A stretch of DNA of 64,000 nucleotides from Actinomycetota bacterium (lineage in GTDB: Bacteria; Actinomycetota; Acidimicrobiia; Acidimicrobiales; Ilumatobacteraceae): assembly GCA_016871395.1 (NCBI GenBank), contig VFYV01000006.1:30900-94899 (forward strand), in the 5' to 3' direction. The position numbers and the translations under genes were made by a program. Positions 16,249-24,581 of the stretch are shown here, piece by piece (positions within the stretch are counted from its first letter, which is position 1; every line of letters starts with the position of its first letter). The notes under the pieces are model-generated. The model made no database searches. It saw only the letters and a list, made by a program, of their open reading frames with translations, and had not been told where the DNA came from.

Positions 16249-17712
16249 ATGGTGCGCAAACTTCGAAAAGTCCTGCTCGTCTCCTTTCTCGTCACCTTCA
16301 GTGCGTGTGCCAATCGCGACCAGGACACGACCCCCACGCCGGTCGCCCCCACGACCTCGGTACTCACCGACTCGACGGCGTCGTCCACCGACGCCCCCGT
16401 CCCCGAAACCATCACCTTCGGTGACGTGGAGTCGCCTTGTGGTCCGGCCCCCGCGGGCGTCACCCCGACGATCGCCGAGGGCGAGGGCGGCGGCGCCACC
16501 GACGTCATTCGCATCGCCGCCGCATCCGACAAGGGCAACGTGGCCGTGCCCGGCCTGAACGCCGAGCTGTACGACGCCACCGTGGCCTTCGCCGGTTGGT
16601 GCAACGAACAGGGTGGAATCGCCGGACTTCCGCTCGAGGTCATCGACGCCGACGCGAAATTGTTCGAGGTACCGGCGCAGATGGAGAACGTCTGTTCCAA
16701 TGCGTTCGCCATGGTCGGCGGAGGCTGGGCCTTCGACGATCAACAATTCCCCCGCTTCCACGAGTGCGACATGATCGACTTCGCCGGCTTCACCGTGAGT
16801 GCCGCCAAGTCCTTGTCGGACAACCTCATCTCGGCGATGCCCAATCCCTCGAATCGCAAGGATGCCGGTTGGTTCAAGTGGGCCGTGGCCGTCCACCGCG
16901 AAGCAATGACCAAGTTCGCCACGGTGTACTCCGACATTCTCACGGCCCAAGTCGTCGAACAGCAATACGTCGAGGCCACCGAGATCGTCGGTGGTATCAC
17001 CACGATCGAGCGCATCGCCTACAACTCGTTGGGAGAAACCTCATGGGTACCGATCGCCCAGAGATTGAAGTCGACGGGCGCTCGGGCGATCGCCTTCGTC
17101 GGGGTGCCCGAAGTGTTGGTGCTACTCACCAAGGCGATGGACGAGATCGGTTACCGACCCGACCTCATCATGGTGGATGCCGGTTTCTACGCCGAGGTGT
17201 TGGTCGAGCGTGGCGGTTCCAGTGTGGATGGCGTGGTCATCCGCACCGCCTTCACCTTGCTGGAGGAAGCCGATCGCGTGAAGGCCGTGCGTGACTACGT
17301 GGACATGATGAACACCTACACCACCGACGGCAAGATCTCGGGCCTCGGTATGCAGGCCACGTCGGCCTCGTTGCTGTTCGCCGTGGCCGCTCGTGATTGC
17401 ATCGAAGCCGAGAGTGTTCTCTCGCGCGCCTGCGTGACAGAGGCGGCCAAGAGTTACACCACGTGGACCGGAGGTGGCCTGCACGCTCCGTCGCAAGCCG
17501 GCCTGGGAATTCCGTCGCCCTGCTACCAGATGATCACGGTGGAGGACGGGGCGTTCACCCGTCTGTATCCCCCGCTGGGAGCCACCGATGCCGACCGCAC
17601 GATCGTCGACACCGCCGACCTCACCGAGGACGGTTGGGCCTGCGACGAGAGCACCTTGGTCGAGTTGGTGGGCGACTATGGCGACACGACCGCCGGTAAG
17701 CGCCCGACCTGA
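16249..17712 (+). CDS. ABC transporter substrate-binding lipoprotein (LivK/Peripla_BP_6 type), orphan
   Basis: A 487-residue (or 486 from GTG 16252) exported binding protein. A short positively charged start, a hydrophobic stretch and the lipobox FSAC (Cys at ~20) mark a lipoprotein signal, followed by a Thr/Pro/Ser-rich linker to about residue 60. The periplasmic binding fold then shows AFAGWCNEQGGIAGLPLEV and AMVGGGWAFDDQ. It is clearly paralogous to the binding protein at 33,323: both share SPCGPA, WCN-QGG, PRFHEC and W-GGGLHA blocks. No permease or ATPase lies next to it, so it may feed the ABC importer downstream. Ligand unknown; steroid or acyl compound is a guess from context. Confidence 0.85.
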   Translation: MVRKLRKVLLVSFLVTFSACANRDQDTTPTPVAPTTSVLTDSTASSTDAPVPETITFGDVESPCGPAPAGVTPTIAEGEGGGATDVIRIAAASDKGNVAVPGLNAELYDATVAFAGWCNEQGGIAGLPLEVIDADAKLFEVPAQMENVCSNAFAMVGGGWAFDDQQFPRFHECDMIDFAGFTVSAAKSLSDNLISAMPNPSNRKDAGWFKWAVAVHREAMTKFATVYSDILTAQVVEQQYVEATEIVGGITTIERIAYNSLGETSWVPIAQRLKSTGARAIAFVGVPEVLVLLTKAMDEIGYRPDLIMVDAGFYAEVLVERGGSSVDGVVIRTAFTLLEEADRVKAVRDYVDMMNTYTTDGKISGLGMQATSASLLFAVAARDCIEAESVLSRACVTEAAKSYTTWTGGGLHAPSQAGLGIPSPCYQMITVEDGAFTRLYPPLGATDADRTIVDTADLTEDGWACDESTLVELVGDYGDTTAGKRPT

Positions 17713-17721
17713 CGAATCAGG
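17708..17721. terminator. Inverted repeat containing both convergent stop codons
   Basis: CCTGA-CGAA-TCAGG: 5-bp perfect arms with a GNRA-like CGAA centre. The left arm holds the TGA of the binding-protein gene, the right arm the TGA (as TCA) of the molybdoenzyme gene. It could form a small hairpin in either transcript; arms are short, so termination is uncertain. Confidence 0.4.
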
Positions 17722-19795
17722 ACGGCGCCACTTCCACCAGCGTGTCGTAGAACGCCACCCCCCCACCCCAGTCGGTGGGCGTGTCGCTGGTGAGCATGTT
17801 CACGGTGTTGCCGTCGTTCGTACGCTCGCCGACCCAACCGAACGGCACGATAACGACTCCGGGTCGCACGCGCGACGTCGACGCGCTGACGTGGGCGGTG
17901 GCCATCAACGTGGCCCGGTCGTTGAACACCCGCACGGGATCGCCGTGGCGAATTCCGCGTGTCGCGGCGTCAGTGGGATGGAGTTCGCAATAGATGGTCC
18001 CCTCCGGACCCGCGTGGTGCTCGAGATGCGAGTAGGAGGCGTTCAGAAAACGCTGATGAATCTTGGACGACATCATCGCCAACGGATAACGGCCCCGCAG
18101 TTCGGGATCACCACCCAACGTTTCACGACCCGGGACGAACGTGGGGAGGGACGGCAACCCGATGGCGGTGAACGAACGACTGGCCAATAACGCGCGACCT
18201 GATGCCGTGGGGAACGCCCCGTTCGCGTAGGGCAACACCTGCTCGGGCAGTGACAGACGCACGAAACCGTCGCGCTTCAGTGCCTCGAGGTCGAGGTCGT
18301 GCAGGGCGCCCGCCAGCAGAGACTCGTCCGACTCGTACAACTCGGGTTCCTCGAACCCCATGGCGCGCGACAACCGACGCCACAGTTCGGTGTTGGGCAC
18401 GCTCTCCCCCCGAGGCTCGATGGCCTTGTGGTTCCAACCCAGGAACAGATGGCCCCACGCCGGCACCACGTCGTCCTGTTCGATCTGAGTGCACGCCGGG
18501 AAGATGACGTCGGCGTAGCGAGCGGTGTCGGTGACGAACTGTTCGGACACCACGGTGAACAGGTCCTCACGCTCGAGACCTCGGCGGGTGAGGGCGGCGT
18601 TCGGTGCTGTCACTAAGGGGTTGCCGTTGTAGACGAACAACGCCCGAATCGGTGGAGAGAGGTTGGCATCGGTGAGATTGCGGCCGATTGCGTTCATGCT
18701 CAGCGAACGACTTTCCGGATTCACCTCCAACGCGGGAACGTCGAAACAACCGTCGTCGACGTTCACCTTGGCGTACGAACCGACACTTCGGCTGTATCCG
18801 CCACCACGCTCGCGCCAGGAACCGATGAGTGCAGGTAGGCAGGTGATGGTACGAAAGAACATGGCACCTTGTTCGCGATGCTCGGCGCCGATGAGGGTGC
18901 GAATCATCGCTGGTCGAGTGCTGGCGTACTCACGCGCCAACTGCTCGATGTGCGACGCCTCGACGCCGCAAATATTCGCCGCCCAATTCGGTGTGCACGA
19001 CAAGACGTGTGTCGACAGTTCGTCGAATCCCTCGGTGTGAAGGTCGACGTACACGCGGTCGATCAAGTCGTCACGAATGATCACGTGCATCATGGCCAAC
19101 ATCAGGGCGACGTCGGTACCCGGTAAAGGTTGTATGAACCAGTCGGCGGCATCGGCAGTGACCGTGCGCACCGGGTCGATGACCACCACCTTGGCTCCTG
19201 CCGACCGTGCCTCGTCGATGAAGGGCCAAAGATGACGGTTGGTCAGACGCGTATTGGTGCCCCACAGCAGGATCAACTTGCTGAAGCGAACATCCATGGG
19301 GTCCGAACCCAACGGCGAGCCCAAGGTGAGGGCCGAACCGATCTTGGCCGTGTCACCACACAACGAGTCGACTTGACGAGACGCGCCGAGGCGGGCGAAA
19401 AACCGGCGGTCGAGGGAGTTCATCTGCAACAGCCCCTGGGTGCCGGCATCGCCCCACGGCATGATGGCCTCACCACCGTCGCGGGCGAGAACGTCGTGCA
19501 ATCGATCGGCCACCAGGCCTGTCGCTTCGTCCCACGAGGCCTCGCGGAACTCGCCCGACCCCTTGACGCCGGTCCGAATGAGAGGCGTCAAAACGCGCAG
19601 CGGGCTGTACACACGATCGAGGAAGCGATTCACCTTGGGACACAGTTCACCCTGCGAATACGGGTGTTCGGGGTTGCCGCGCATCTTCACCGCCACACCG
19701 TCCTCGACGGTGACCTCCCAACCGCACGAGTCGGGACAGTCGTGATGACACGTGCCCTTCACGACGAGGGAACCCGATGGTGGGCTGCTCGGCAT
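17717..19795 (-). CDS. Molybdopterin (bis-MGD) oxidoreductase, CISM family
   Basis: A 692-residue molybdoenzyme catalytic subunit. The N-terminal iron-sulfur site has Cys16-x3-Cys20-x3-Cys24-x27-Cys52. Cys146 in DSLCGDTA is at the position of the molybdenum ligand in formate-dehydrogenase-like relatives. LLLWGTNTRLTNRH, QDDVVPAWGHLFLGWNH and the C-terminal MGD-binding HASxx-type segment (HGDPVRVFNDRA) follow. No Tat signal is seen, so it is probably cytosolic. No partner FeS or membrane subunit is adjacent. A CAGAAT box 6 nt before ATG 19795 suggests a leaderless mRNA. Substrate unknown: members act on formate, N- or S-oxides and others. Confidence 0.85.
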   Translation of the reverse strand: MPSSPPSGSLVVKGTCHHDCPDSCGWEVTVEDGVAVKMRGNPEHPYSQGELCPKVNRFLDRVYSPLRVLTPLIRTGVKGSGEFREASWDEATGLVADRLHDVLARDGGEAIMPWGDAGTQGLLQMNSLDRRFFARLGASRQVDSLCGDTAKIGSALTLGSPLGSDPMDVRFSKLILLWGTNTRLTNRHLWPFIDEARSAGAKVVVIDPVRTVTADAADWFIQPLPGTDVALMLAMMHVIIRDDLIDRVYVDLHTEGFDELSTHVLSCTPNWAANICGVEASHIEQLAREYASTRPAMIRTLIGAEHREQGAMFFRTITCLPALIGSWRERGGGYSRSVGSYAKVNVDDGCFDVPALEVNPESRSLSMNAIGRNLTDANLSPPIRALFVYNGNPLVTAPNAALTRRGLEREDLFTVVSEQFVTDTARYADVIFPACTQIEQDDVVPAWGHLFLGWNHKAIEPRGESVPNTELWRRLSRAMGFEEPELYESDESLLAGALHDLDLEALKRDGFVRLSLPEQVLPYANGAFPTASGRALLASRSFTAIGLPSLPTFVPGRETLGGDPELRGRYPLAMMSSKIHQRFLNASYSHLEHHAGPEGTIYCELHPTDAATRGIRHGDPVRVFNDRATLMATAHVSASTSRVRPGVVIVPFGWVGERTNDGNTVNMLTSDTPTDWGGGVAFYDTLVEVAPS

Positions 19796-19801
19796 GGTTC
19801 C

Positions 19802-19807
19802 ATTCTG
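19802..19807 (-). promoter_or_regulatory. Putative -10 box of molybdoenzyme gene
   Basis: CAGAAT on the minus strand, 6 nt before ATG 19795, with no Shine-Dalgarno. Confidence 0.4.
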
Positions 19808-19837
19808 CCAGCAGAACCGAGGGGGGTGAGCAGCGTT

Positions 19838-19843
19838 TACACT
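19838..19843 (+). promoter_or_regulatory. Putative -10 box of NTF2-like gene
   Basis: TACACT, 26 nt before ATG 19870. A GAGGGGG ribosome-binding site lies between the box and the start, so this transcript has a short leader. Confidence 0.4.
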
Positions 19844-19869
19844 CGAGATGACACCATCGAGGGGGAAAA

Positions 19870-20286
19870 ATGAGCAACGAAGCACTCGACCGGGCGTTGA
19901 TCGCCGACCTGCTGGCCCGCTATTCATGGGCGTTGGTCGACCGCGACTGGAGCACTTGGGTGAGTTGTTTCACCGCCGATGCGCGGGTGGACTATTCCAC
20001 CGCTGGCGGACCAGTGGGTACCCCCACCGAGGCGGCCAACACCTTCTCGGGCATGATGTCGATGTTCGACGTGTCGCTGTCGTCAGGTGGCAACGTGGCC
20101 ATCACCTTCGTCGGCGACGACAAGGCCACGGTGCGATCGATCTACACCATGACCATGCGCATCCCCGGTGATCAGCCCACCTACATGCAGGCCAGCGGTT
20201 GGTACAACGACGCCATCGTGCGTACCCCGGAGGGTTGGCGTATCCAGAGTCGATTCGAGCAACTCGCCTACGTGAAGCCAGCCTGA
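19870..20286 (+). CDS. NTF2-like / SnoaL_4 domain protein
   Basis: A 138-residue cone-fold protein: LIADLLARYSWALVDRDWSTWVSCFTADA is the first helical hairpin and strand, ending in EGWRIQSRFEQLAYV. SnoaL-like proteins act as isomerases, dehydratases, or ring-hydroxylating beta-subunit relatives. The Asp near residue 15-25 and a Tyr pair are suited to general acid-base catalysis, but the family is too broad for a call. A strong GAGGGGG site precedes ATG 19870. It is followed after 2 nt by the phosphotransferase gene, so the two form an operon. Confidence 0.75.
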   Translation: MSNEALDRALIADLLARYSWALVDRDWSTWVSCFTADARVDYSTAGGPVGTPTEAANTFSGMMSMFDVSLSSGGNVAITFVGDDKATVRSIYTMTMRIPGDQPTYMQASGWYNDAIVRTPEGWRIQSRFEQLAYVKPA

Positions 20287-20288
20287 TC

Positions 20289-21365
20289 ATGCCCCTTCCC
20301 TCGAAACGCAATCCCGAACAGTTGGCCCGCACCCTCGAGCAGTGGTTCGGTCGCCAGTTCGGCCATCTTTGCACCGTGTCCGATGTGGGCATCCCCGAAG
20401 GAACCGGCATGAGCAGCGAGACGTTGCTGTTCACCATTCATCACGACGGCAAGAGCGAGTCGGTGGTCACCCGCCTGAGCCCCGACATGAACGATTGGCC
20501 GGTGTTCCCGGTGTACGACCTGGCCGCGCAGGCTGGCGCCATGCGGTTGGTCGGTGCGTTCAGCGACGTGCCGGTACCCAACGTGCGATTCCTCGAGACC
20601 GACCAGAGCATTCTCGGATCGCCATTCATCGTGATGGATCGGGTGGGTGGTCGTGCTCTTCCCGACATGCCGCCCTACGTCTTCGGTGGCAGCTACATGG
20701 ACGACTTCGGCGTCGATCAACGACGCGAGTTGGGTCGCGAGGTGGCCCGCTTGCAAGCGCGTATTCACGGCATCGATCTCGCTGAGGCTGCCTCGGCGGG
20801 GTTCGATCTGTCGTTCCTCCCCGATCGCAACGGTGACGCCATCGATCGCCTGCTCGCCGAGCAGCGCGCCTATTACGACTGGGCTCGGGGCGATCTTCGA
20901 CTTCCCGTCATCGAACGCGCCCTCCAATGGCTGGCCCAACACAAACCGAGGAACCCCGGCCCCACCGTCATCAACTGGGGCGACGCTCGACCGGGCAACG
21001 TGCTGTTCGACGGCCTGAATCCCACGGCCGTACTCGACTGGGAGATGATCAACCTCGGGCCGGCCGGTGTCGACGTCGGCTGGCTCATCTTCATGCACAT
21101 GTTCTTCCAGTCGTTGGCCGACGTGTTTCAGATGCCCGGCTTCCCGGAATTCTGTCGGCGCGACGACGTGGTCGGTGCCTACGTGGAGGCCGGAGGCGCG
21201 GCACCCGAGGATCTCGACTGGTACATCGTGTACGGGAGCCTGCGCTTCGCATCCATCGCCATTCGCACGTCGTTGCGCGAGGTCAGTTACGGCAATCGCG
21301 AGATGCCCGATGATCCCGAGGACCTCATCATGCACAAGGCCCTCTTGTACGACCAGATCGCCTAA
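20289..21365 (+). CDS. Phosphotransferase (APH/ACAD10-type kinase-like)
   Basis: A 358-residue aminoglycoside-phosphotransferase-like protein. FIVMDRVGGRALPDMPP is the hinge, INWGDARPGNVLF the catalytic loop (Asp and Asn of a Brenner-type motif) and AVLDWEMINLGPAGVDVGWL the metal-binding DWE equivalent of DFG. Such proteins in actinobacteria cluster with acyl-CoA genes and resemble the N-terminal part of ACAD10/11, which phosphorylates hydroxyacyl-CoA so that it can be dehydrated. That role here is inferred. It sits 2 nt after the NTF2-like gene and overlaps the convergent epimerase stop by 4 nt. Confidence 0.82.
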   Translation: MPLPSKRNPEQLARTLEQWFGRQFGHLCTVSDVGIPEGTGMSSETLLFTIHHDGKSESVVTRLSPDMNDWPVFPVYDLAAQAGAMRLVGAFSDVPVPNVRFLETDQSILGSPFIVMDRVGGRALPDMPPYVFGGSYMDDFGVDQRRELGREVARLQARIHGIDLAEAASAGFDLSFLPDRNGDAIDRLLAEQRAYYDWARGDLRLPVIERALQWLAQHKPRNPGPTVINWGDARPGNVLFDGLNPTAVLDWEMINLGPAGVDVGWLIFMHMFFQSLADVFQMPGFPEFCRRDDVVGAYVEAGGAAPEDLDWYIVYGSLRFASIAIRTSLREVSYGNREMPDDPEDLIMHKALLYDQIA

Positions 21366-22291
21366 TTCTTCAACAGCTCCGGGCGCATGGTGGCGATCTG
21401 GCGGCGGATGCCGTCGCGCCAATCGACCGACGAGTGGAAGCCGACGTCGTGCAGTTTCGTCAGATCGGGGACGATGGACGCGATGGTGGCCGTCGTGGGC
21501 GCGAACGTCGGCGTGATGCCGGTGAGACGTCCCATCTCCTCGCACCAGTCCTCGATGGACACCAACTGATCACCACCCCAGTTCACGACGGTGGAACCGG
21601 CGCTGGCGTACGACAGCAGATACGGGATACTGCGGTGGATGTCCTCGGCGTGGATGGGCGTGTAGGTGGTGGGTCGGTCCACGTGAACCGGGACCGGGAT
21701 GTTGCGCTCCATCATCATGAGGTGGAACGACATCCAGCCGTAGGTGTCGCCGTAGGGAACGTTGAGGCGTGCGATGACGGTCGGCACGCCCAACCGCTTG
21801 GCGGTGTGGGTCACCAACACCTCGCCGGCGATCTTGGAGATGCTGTAGGTCGGCATACCCGGCATCGGGCGGTGGCTGTCTCCGAGCAGGTCGGTCTCGG
21901 TGCGCGGCGACCCGTGCTTGGGTTCGTACACCGCGGTCGACGAACAGTGGAAGAACGTCAACGAATCGCTGCGCGCAGCCGCCACCTCCATCAAGTCGGC
22001 GCTGCCGTGTGCGTTGGAGGCGAAGGCCTCCTCGAAGTTGTTGCTCTTGGCCACCGCGAAGTGCAGCACCATGTCGAGGTCGGTGGGCACCTCGTCCAGG
22101 TCGCCCCGGGCCAGGTCGATGCTGATCGTCCGCACCCCTTTGTCGTGCCACGGGACACGCGAGTCAGGGTCCTTGAAACGAGCGGCTCCGAAGACGGTGT
22201 TACCGGCGGCGGCCAACGATTCGGCGAGTGGTCCGGCCACCCAGCCGGTGACTCCGGTGACGAGGATCTTTTTGCCCTTGATCGACTCCAT
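21362..22291 (-). CDS. NAD-dependent epimerase/dehydratase family (extended SDR)
   Basis: A 309-residue extended SDR. VTGVTGWVAGPLAESLA is the Rossmann loop, HCSSTAVYEP carries the catalytic Ser and TYSISKIAGEVL is the YxxxK. The substrate region has YGWMSFHLMMMERN. Such proteins use NAD(P) to transform nucleotide sugars or, in 3-beta-HSD-like members, steroid alcohols. I would not choose between these. ATG 22291 has GGGGAG 7-9 nt upstream. It is the second gene of a minus-strand operon, 11 nt after the hypothetical gene. Confidence 0.83.
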   Translation of the reverse strand: MESIKGKKILVTGVTGWVAGPLAESLAAAGNTVFGAARFKDPDSRVPWHDKGVRTISIDLARGDLDEVPTDLDMVLHFAVAKSNNFEEAFASNAHGSADLMEVAAARSDSLTFFHCSSTAVYEPKHGSPRTETDLLGDSHRPMPGMPTYSISKIAGEVLVTHTAKRLGVPTVIARLNVPYGDTYGWMSFHLMMMERNIPVPVHVDRPTTYTPIHAEDIHRSIPYLLSYASAGSTVVNWGGDQLVSIEDWCEEMGRLTGITPTFAPTTATIASIVPDLTKLHDVGFHSSVDWRDGIRRQIATMRPELLKN

Positions 22292-22302
22292 GCTCTCCCC
22301 TG

Positions 22303-23097
22303 TCACCACAACTGGTCGGTGTACGTGTCGGTACCGAAGACGGTGTTCTTGAACGGCGCGGTCCACAGGTGCTGGGCCAGGCCACTCGCCTCCAGGTCGG
22401 CGCCGAATCGGCCGTAGCCCTGCGCCCATTCACTCTCGGGGGCGTGATCCACGAAGTGGATCTGCAGGAAGCGCTGATCGGCCTTGGGCACGCGCGGCAC
22501 ATCGGGCGGTGCGTCGGGCAACAAGGGAAGCAACTTCGTGTAGTTGAACACGTCGGGGCCCCACGAGGCGGCGAAAGCCTCGGGTGCCCACTGCTTCTGC
22601 ATCCATTCGCTCATCTGTTCGTGAGTGACACCTTCGTTCAACTCGCCCACGTTCACCACGATGCCCGGGTAGCCGCGGTCGAGGGCCAACTCGATGTTGG
22701 TGGTGGTTTCGGTACGGGTCATCGACCATTGGTTGTCGTAGAGCTGCGTGTGGATGTGGGTGCGCTCGGCGAACATGCGCCCGGTGGCGTGCAGGTTCTT
22801 GACCGTGTCGACGCTCCAGCGATTCCAATCGTCGTGGTGGCCTTTCAGCACCCAGTAGATGGCCAGGTACGAACCGGTGTCGACGTCCGGGGTCATGGGC
22901 GAGTCCGCCGGGTAGCGCAACGCCTTCAGGTCGCGCGTGGCCACGAATCGATCACCGGCGAACGAATACGCGCCCACCAGAACGCCCCCGTAGAAGTGGT
23001 CCCGCTCGTACCAGCGGTTGTACTCCACCTCGTGGCCTTTGTGGGGCTCCACCATGGTGAACAACAACGTGCCCAATTCGATCGGATACTTCTTCAA
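22303..23097 (-). CDS. Conserved hypothetical protein (LGTLLFTMVEPHKGHE type)
   Basis: A 264-residue soluble protein I recognise as a conserved actinobacterial type of unknown function. Early YNRWYERDHFYGGV suggests a dimeric alpha/beta-barrel (EthD/Dabb-like) start, and a second such unit may lie in the C-terminal half, where FNYTKLLPLL and RFLQIHFVDH occur. The TTG at 23097 is chosen because a GGGGGG run precedes it by 7 nt and a TAGGGT box lies upstream (near 23116). The same arrangement occurs before the P450 gene. Co-transcribed with the epimerase and near an EthD gene, it may share a pathway with them. Confidence 0.65.
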   Translation of the reverse strand: MKKYPIELGTLLFTMVEPHKGHEVEYNRWYERDHFYGGVLVGAYSFAGDRFVATRDLKALRYPADSPMTPDVDTGSYLAIYWVLKGHHDDWNRWSVDTVKNLHATGRMFAERTHIHTQLYDNQWSMTRTETTTNIELALDRGYPGIVVNVGELNEGVTHEQMSEWMQKQWAPEAFAASWGPDVFNYTKLLPLLPDAPPDVPRVPKADQRFLQIHFVDHAPESEWAQGYGRFGADLEASGLAQHLWTAPFKNTVFGTDTYTDQLW

Positions 23098-23415
23098 CTC
23101 GACCCCCCGAGACACCCTAGAGGGTCGAGCGTCGTGACCGGAAACCCCGCGCAGGCGAGGCGGCGCCCGAGGCCCGCTCTCACCGCGGGCCATCCGGATC
23201 GCGCGAGCGAGTGAACGGCGGTGTCTCGCGACACGCCCTCCACCCCCGCGACGTGGTTGGGTCGGTGCGAGCGCAACCGACGGCGCGTCCGATGTCTCCG
23301 GCGACGTCGAAGACACACTGCACGAGCGGCGTGACTTTGTCCTGCGGGAACTCGAGCGACAGGGGCACGAACGCCCCGTGCCGACCAACCCTCGTCGGGG
23401 TCGGACCCATCGCCG
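23098..23415. other. 318-nt stretch without a convincing gene
   Basis: Between the hypothetical gene and the EthD gene. Short open frames exist on both strands. The minus frame 23180-23410 has a plausible first 35 residues (hydrophobic GAFVPLSLEFPQ segment) but then degenerates into Arg/Pro/Thr-rich sequence, like a gene remnant or chance. The TAGGGT box of the downstream gene lies at its left end. No tRNA, repeat or hairpin is visible. Confidence 0.4.
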
Positions 23416-23763
23416 TCAGTCGCCGATGACGATGCGCGGTTCCTCGGTGAGCACGAAGTTCAACGACGACGAGTCGAGGAACTTGGCGGTGTCGGCCATG
23501 ACCTCGGGAAAATCGGGTTCGGTCATGTGGGCGAAGAAGGCCTCGGTGGAGTCGAAGTGCTGAATGGTCACGCCATCGAACTCGGGCTCGGGCCGACGAC
23601 TACCTTCAGCCGGCCAGGCGGCGGGGTGTTGTTCGTAACGACGCACGTACGTGGCCGCCGAGTTGGCCTTGATGAGCGGACCGTGAACGTCGAACCAGTA
23701 GTCGAGGAATTCTTGGTGCGTGGTGCCCGGCTTGCGCTTCAGCATGGAGATGAGTTTGATCAT
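23416..23763 (-). CDS. EthD-domain (dimeric alpha/beta barrel) protein
   Basis: A 115-residue protein. MIKLISMLKRKPGTTHQEFLDYW is the first strand-helix pair of the ferredoxin-like EthD/Dabb fold, and HFDSTEAFFAHMTEPDF the second. EthD proteins act as small cofactor-free decarboxylases, dehydratases or helpers of P450 and ether-degrading systems. It starts at ATG 23763. It stands 32 nt downstream of the SDR gene on the same strand, so it is probably the last gene of the 25,566-23,416 operon. Specific role unknown. Confidence 0.78.
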   Translation of the reverse strand: MIKLISMLKRKPGTTHQEFLDYWFDVHGPLIKANSAATYVRRYEQHPAAWPAEGSRRPEPEFDGVTIQHFDSTEAFFAHMTEPDFPEVMADTAKFLDSSSLNFVLTEEPRIVIGD

Positions 23764-23795
23764 GGAACCAGTCTCGCACTCGCGAGGGTGCCGGT

Positions 23796-24581
23796 CTACA
23801 GCCCGAGAAACGACCCGCCGTCGCAAATGATCGTTTGTCCGGTGACGTAGGCGGAATCGTCGCTGGCGAGGAACAACGCCACCGAACCGACGTCCCCGGT
23901 GATGTCGCCCACGCGACCCAGCGGAGTGCGGGCTTCGATGGCGTCCCGCAATGCCGGATCACGCTCGAACGCGGTGAGCAACGCGGGACTACCCGCCACC
24001 GGCCCGATGCAGTTCACAGTGACACCGTGCGGACCCCATTCGCGGGCCAGGCTCTTGGCGATGGCACGCTGCGCGGCCTTGGCCGACGAATACAGCGGGA
24101 TGTTGGCGCTTCCTTCCACGCCCGAGGGCGAGGTGATCAGGATCAGACGGCCGCCACCCGTGCCACGCGGACGGCGGGAACTCTCCACCAGATGTGGCAT
24201 CGCCGAACGTGCGCAGAACAAACTGGCCCACACACCGGTGCGCGACATCTTCATCCAGTGCTTGTCGATACGCGCGTTCTCCAGTTTGTGCGGAATTCCT
24301 CCCATGAAGGCGTTGTGGACCATGATGTCGAGCCGTCCGAAGCGTCGCACCGTCTCGTCGACGCAGGCCTGTACCGAGTCGCCGTCGGCGACGTCGGTGA
24401 CGATGCACTCCGCTCGCCCACCATGGTCGCGAATGGACTCGGCCACCGGCTCGCCGGTCTCGGCGCGTCGGGCCGCCACGACCACCAGGCAGGCCTCCGA
24501 GGCGAGACGACGAGCGATGCCCTCACCCACGCCCTGACCGGCACCGGTCACCACGGCCACGCGCCCGTCGAGGCGACTCAC
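23796..24581 (-). CDS. SDR family oxidoreductase
   Basis: A 261-residue complete SDR: TGAGQGVGEGIARR nucleotide loop, a HNAF in place of the usual NNAG, ITSPSGV with the Ser, and YSSAKAA as YxxxK, ending GQTIICDGGSFLGL. It starts at GTG 24581, overlapping by 4 nt the stop of an SDR-like protein that has lost its active site. The two may be a hetero-oligomer, with this protein as the active partner. It would oxidise or reduce a steroid or acyl-CoA hydroxyl group by context. NAF rather than NAG occurs in some steroid-cluster SDRs. Confidence 0.82.
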   Translation of the reverse strand: MSRLDGRVAVVTGAGQGVGEGIARRLASEACLVVVAARRAETGEPVAESIRDHGGRAECIVTDVADGDSVQACVDETVRRFGRLDIMVHNAFMGGIPHKLENARIDKHWMKMSRTGVWASLFCARSAMPHLVESSRRPRGTGGGRLILITSPSGVEGSANIPLYSSAKAAQRAIAKSLAREWGPHGVTVNCIGPVAGSPALLTAFERDPALRDAIEARTPLGRVGDITGDVGSVALFLASDDSAYVTGQTIICDGGSFLGL

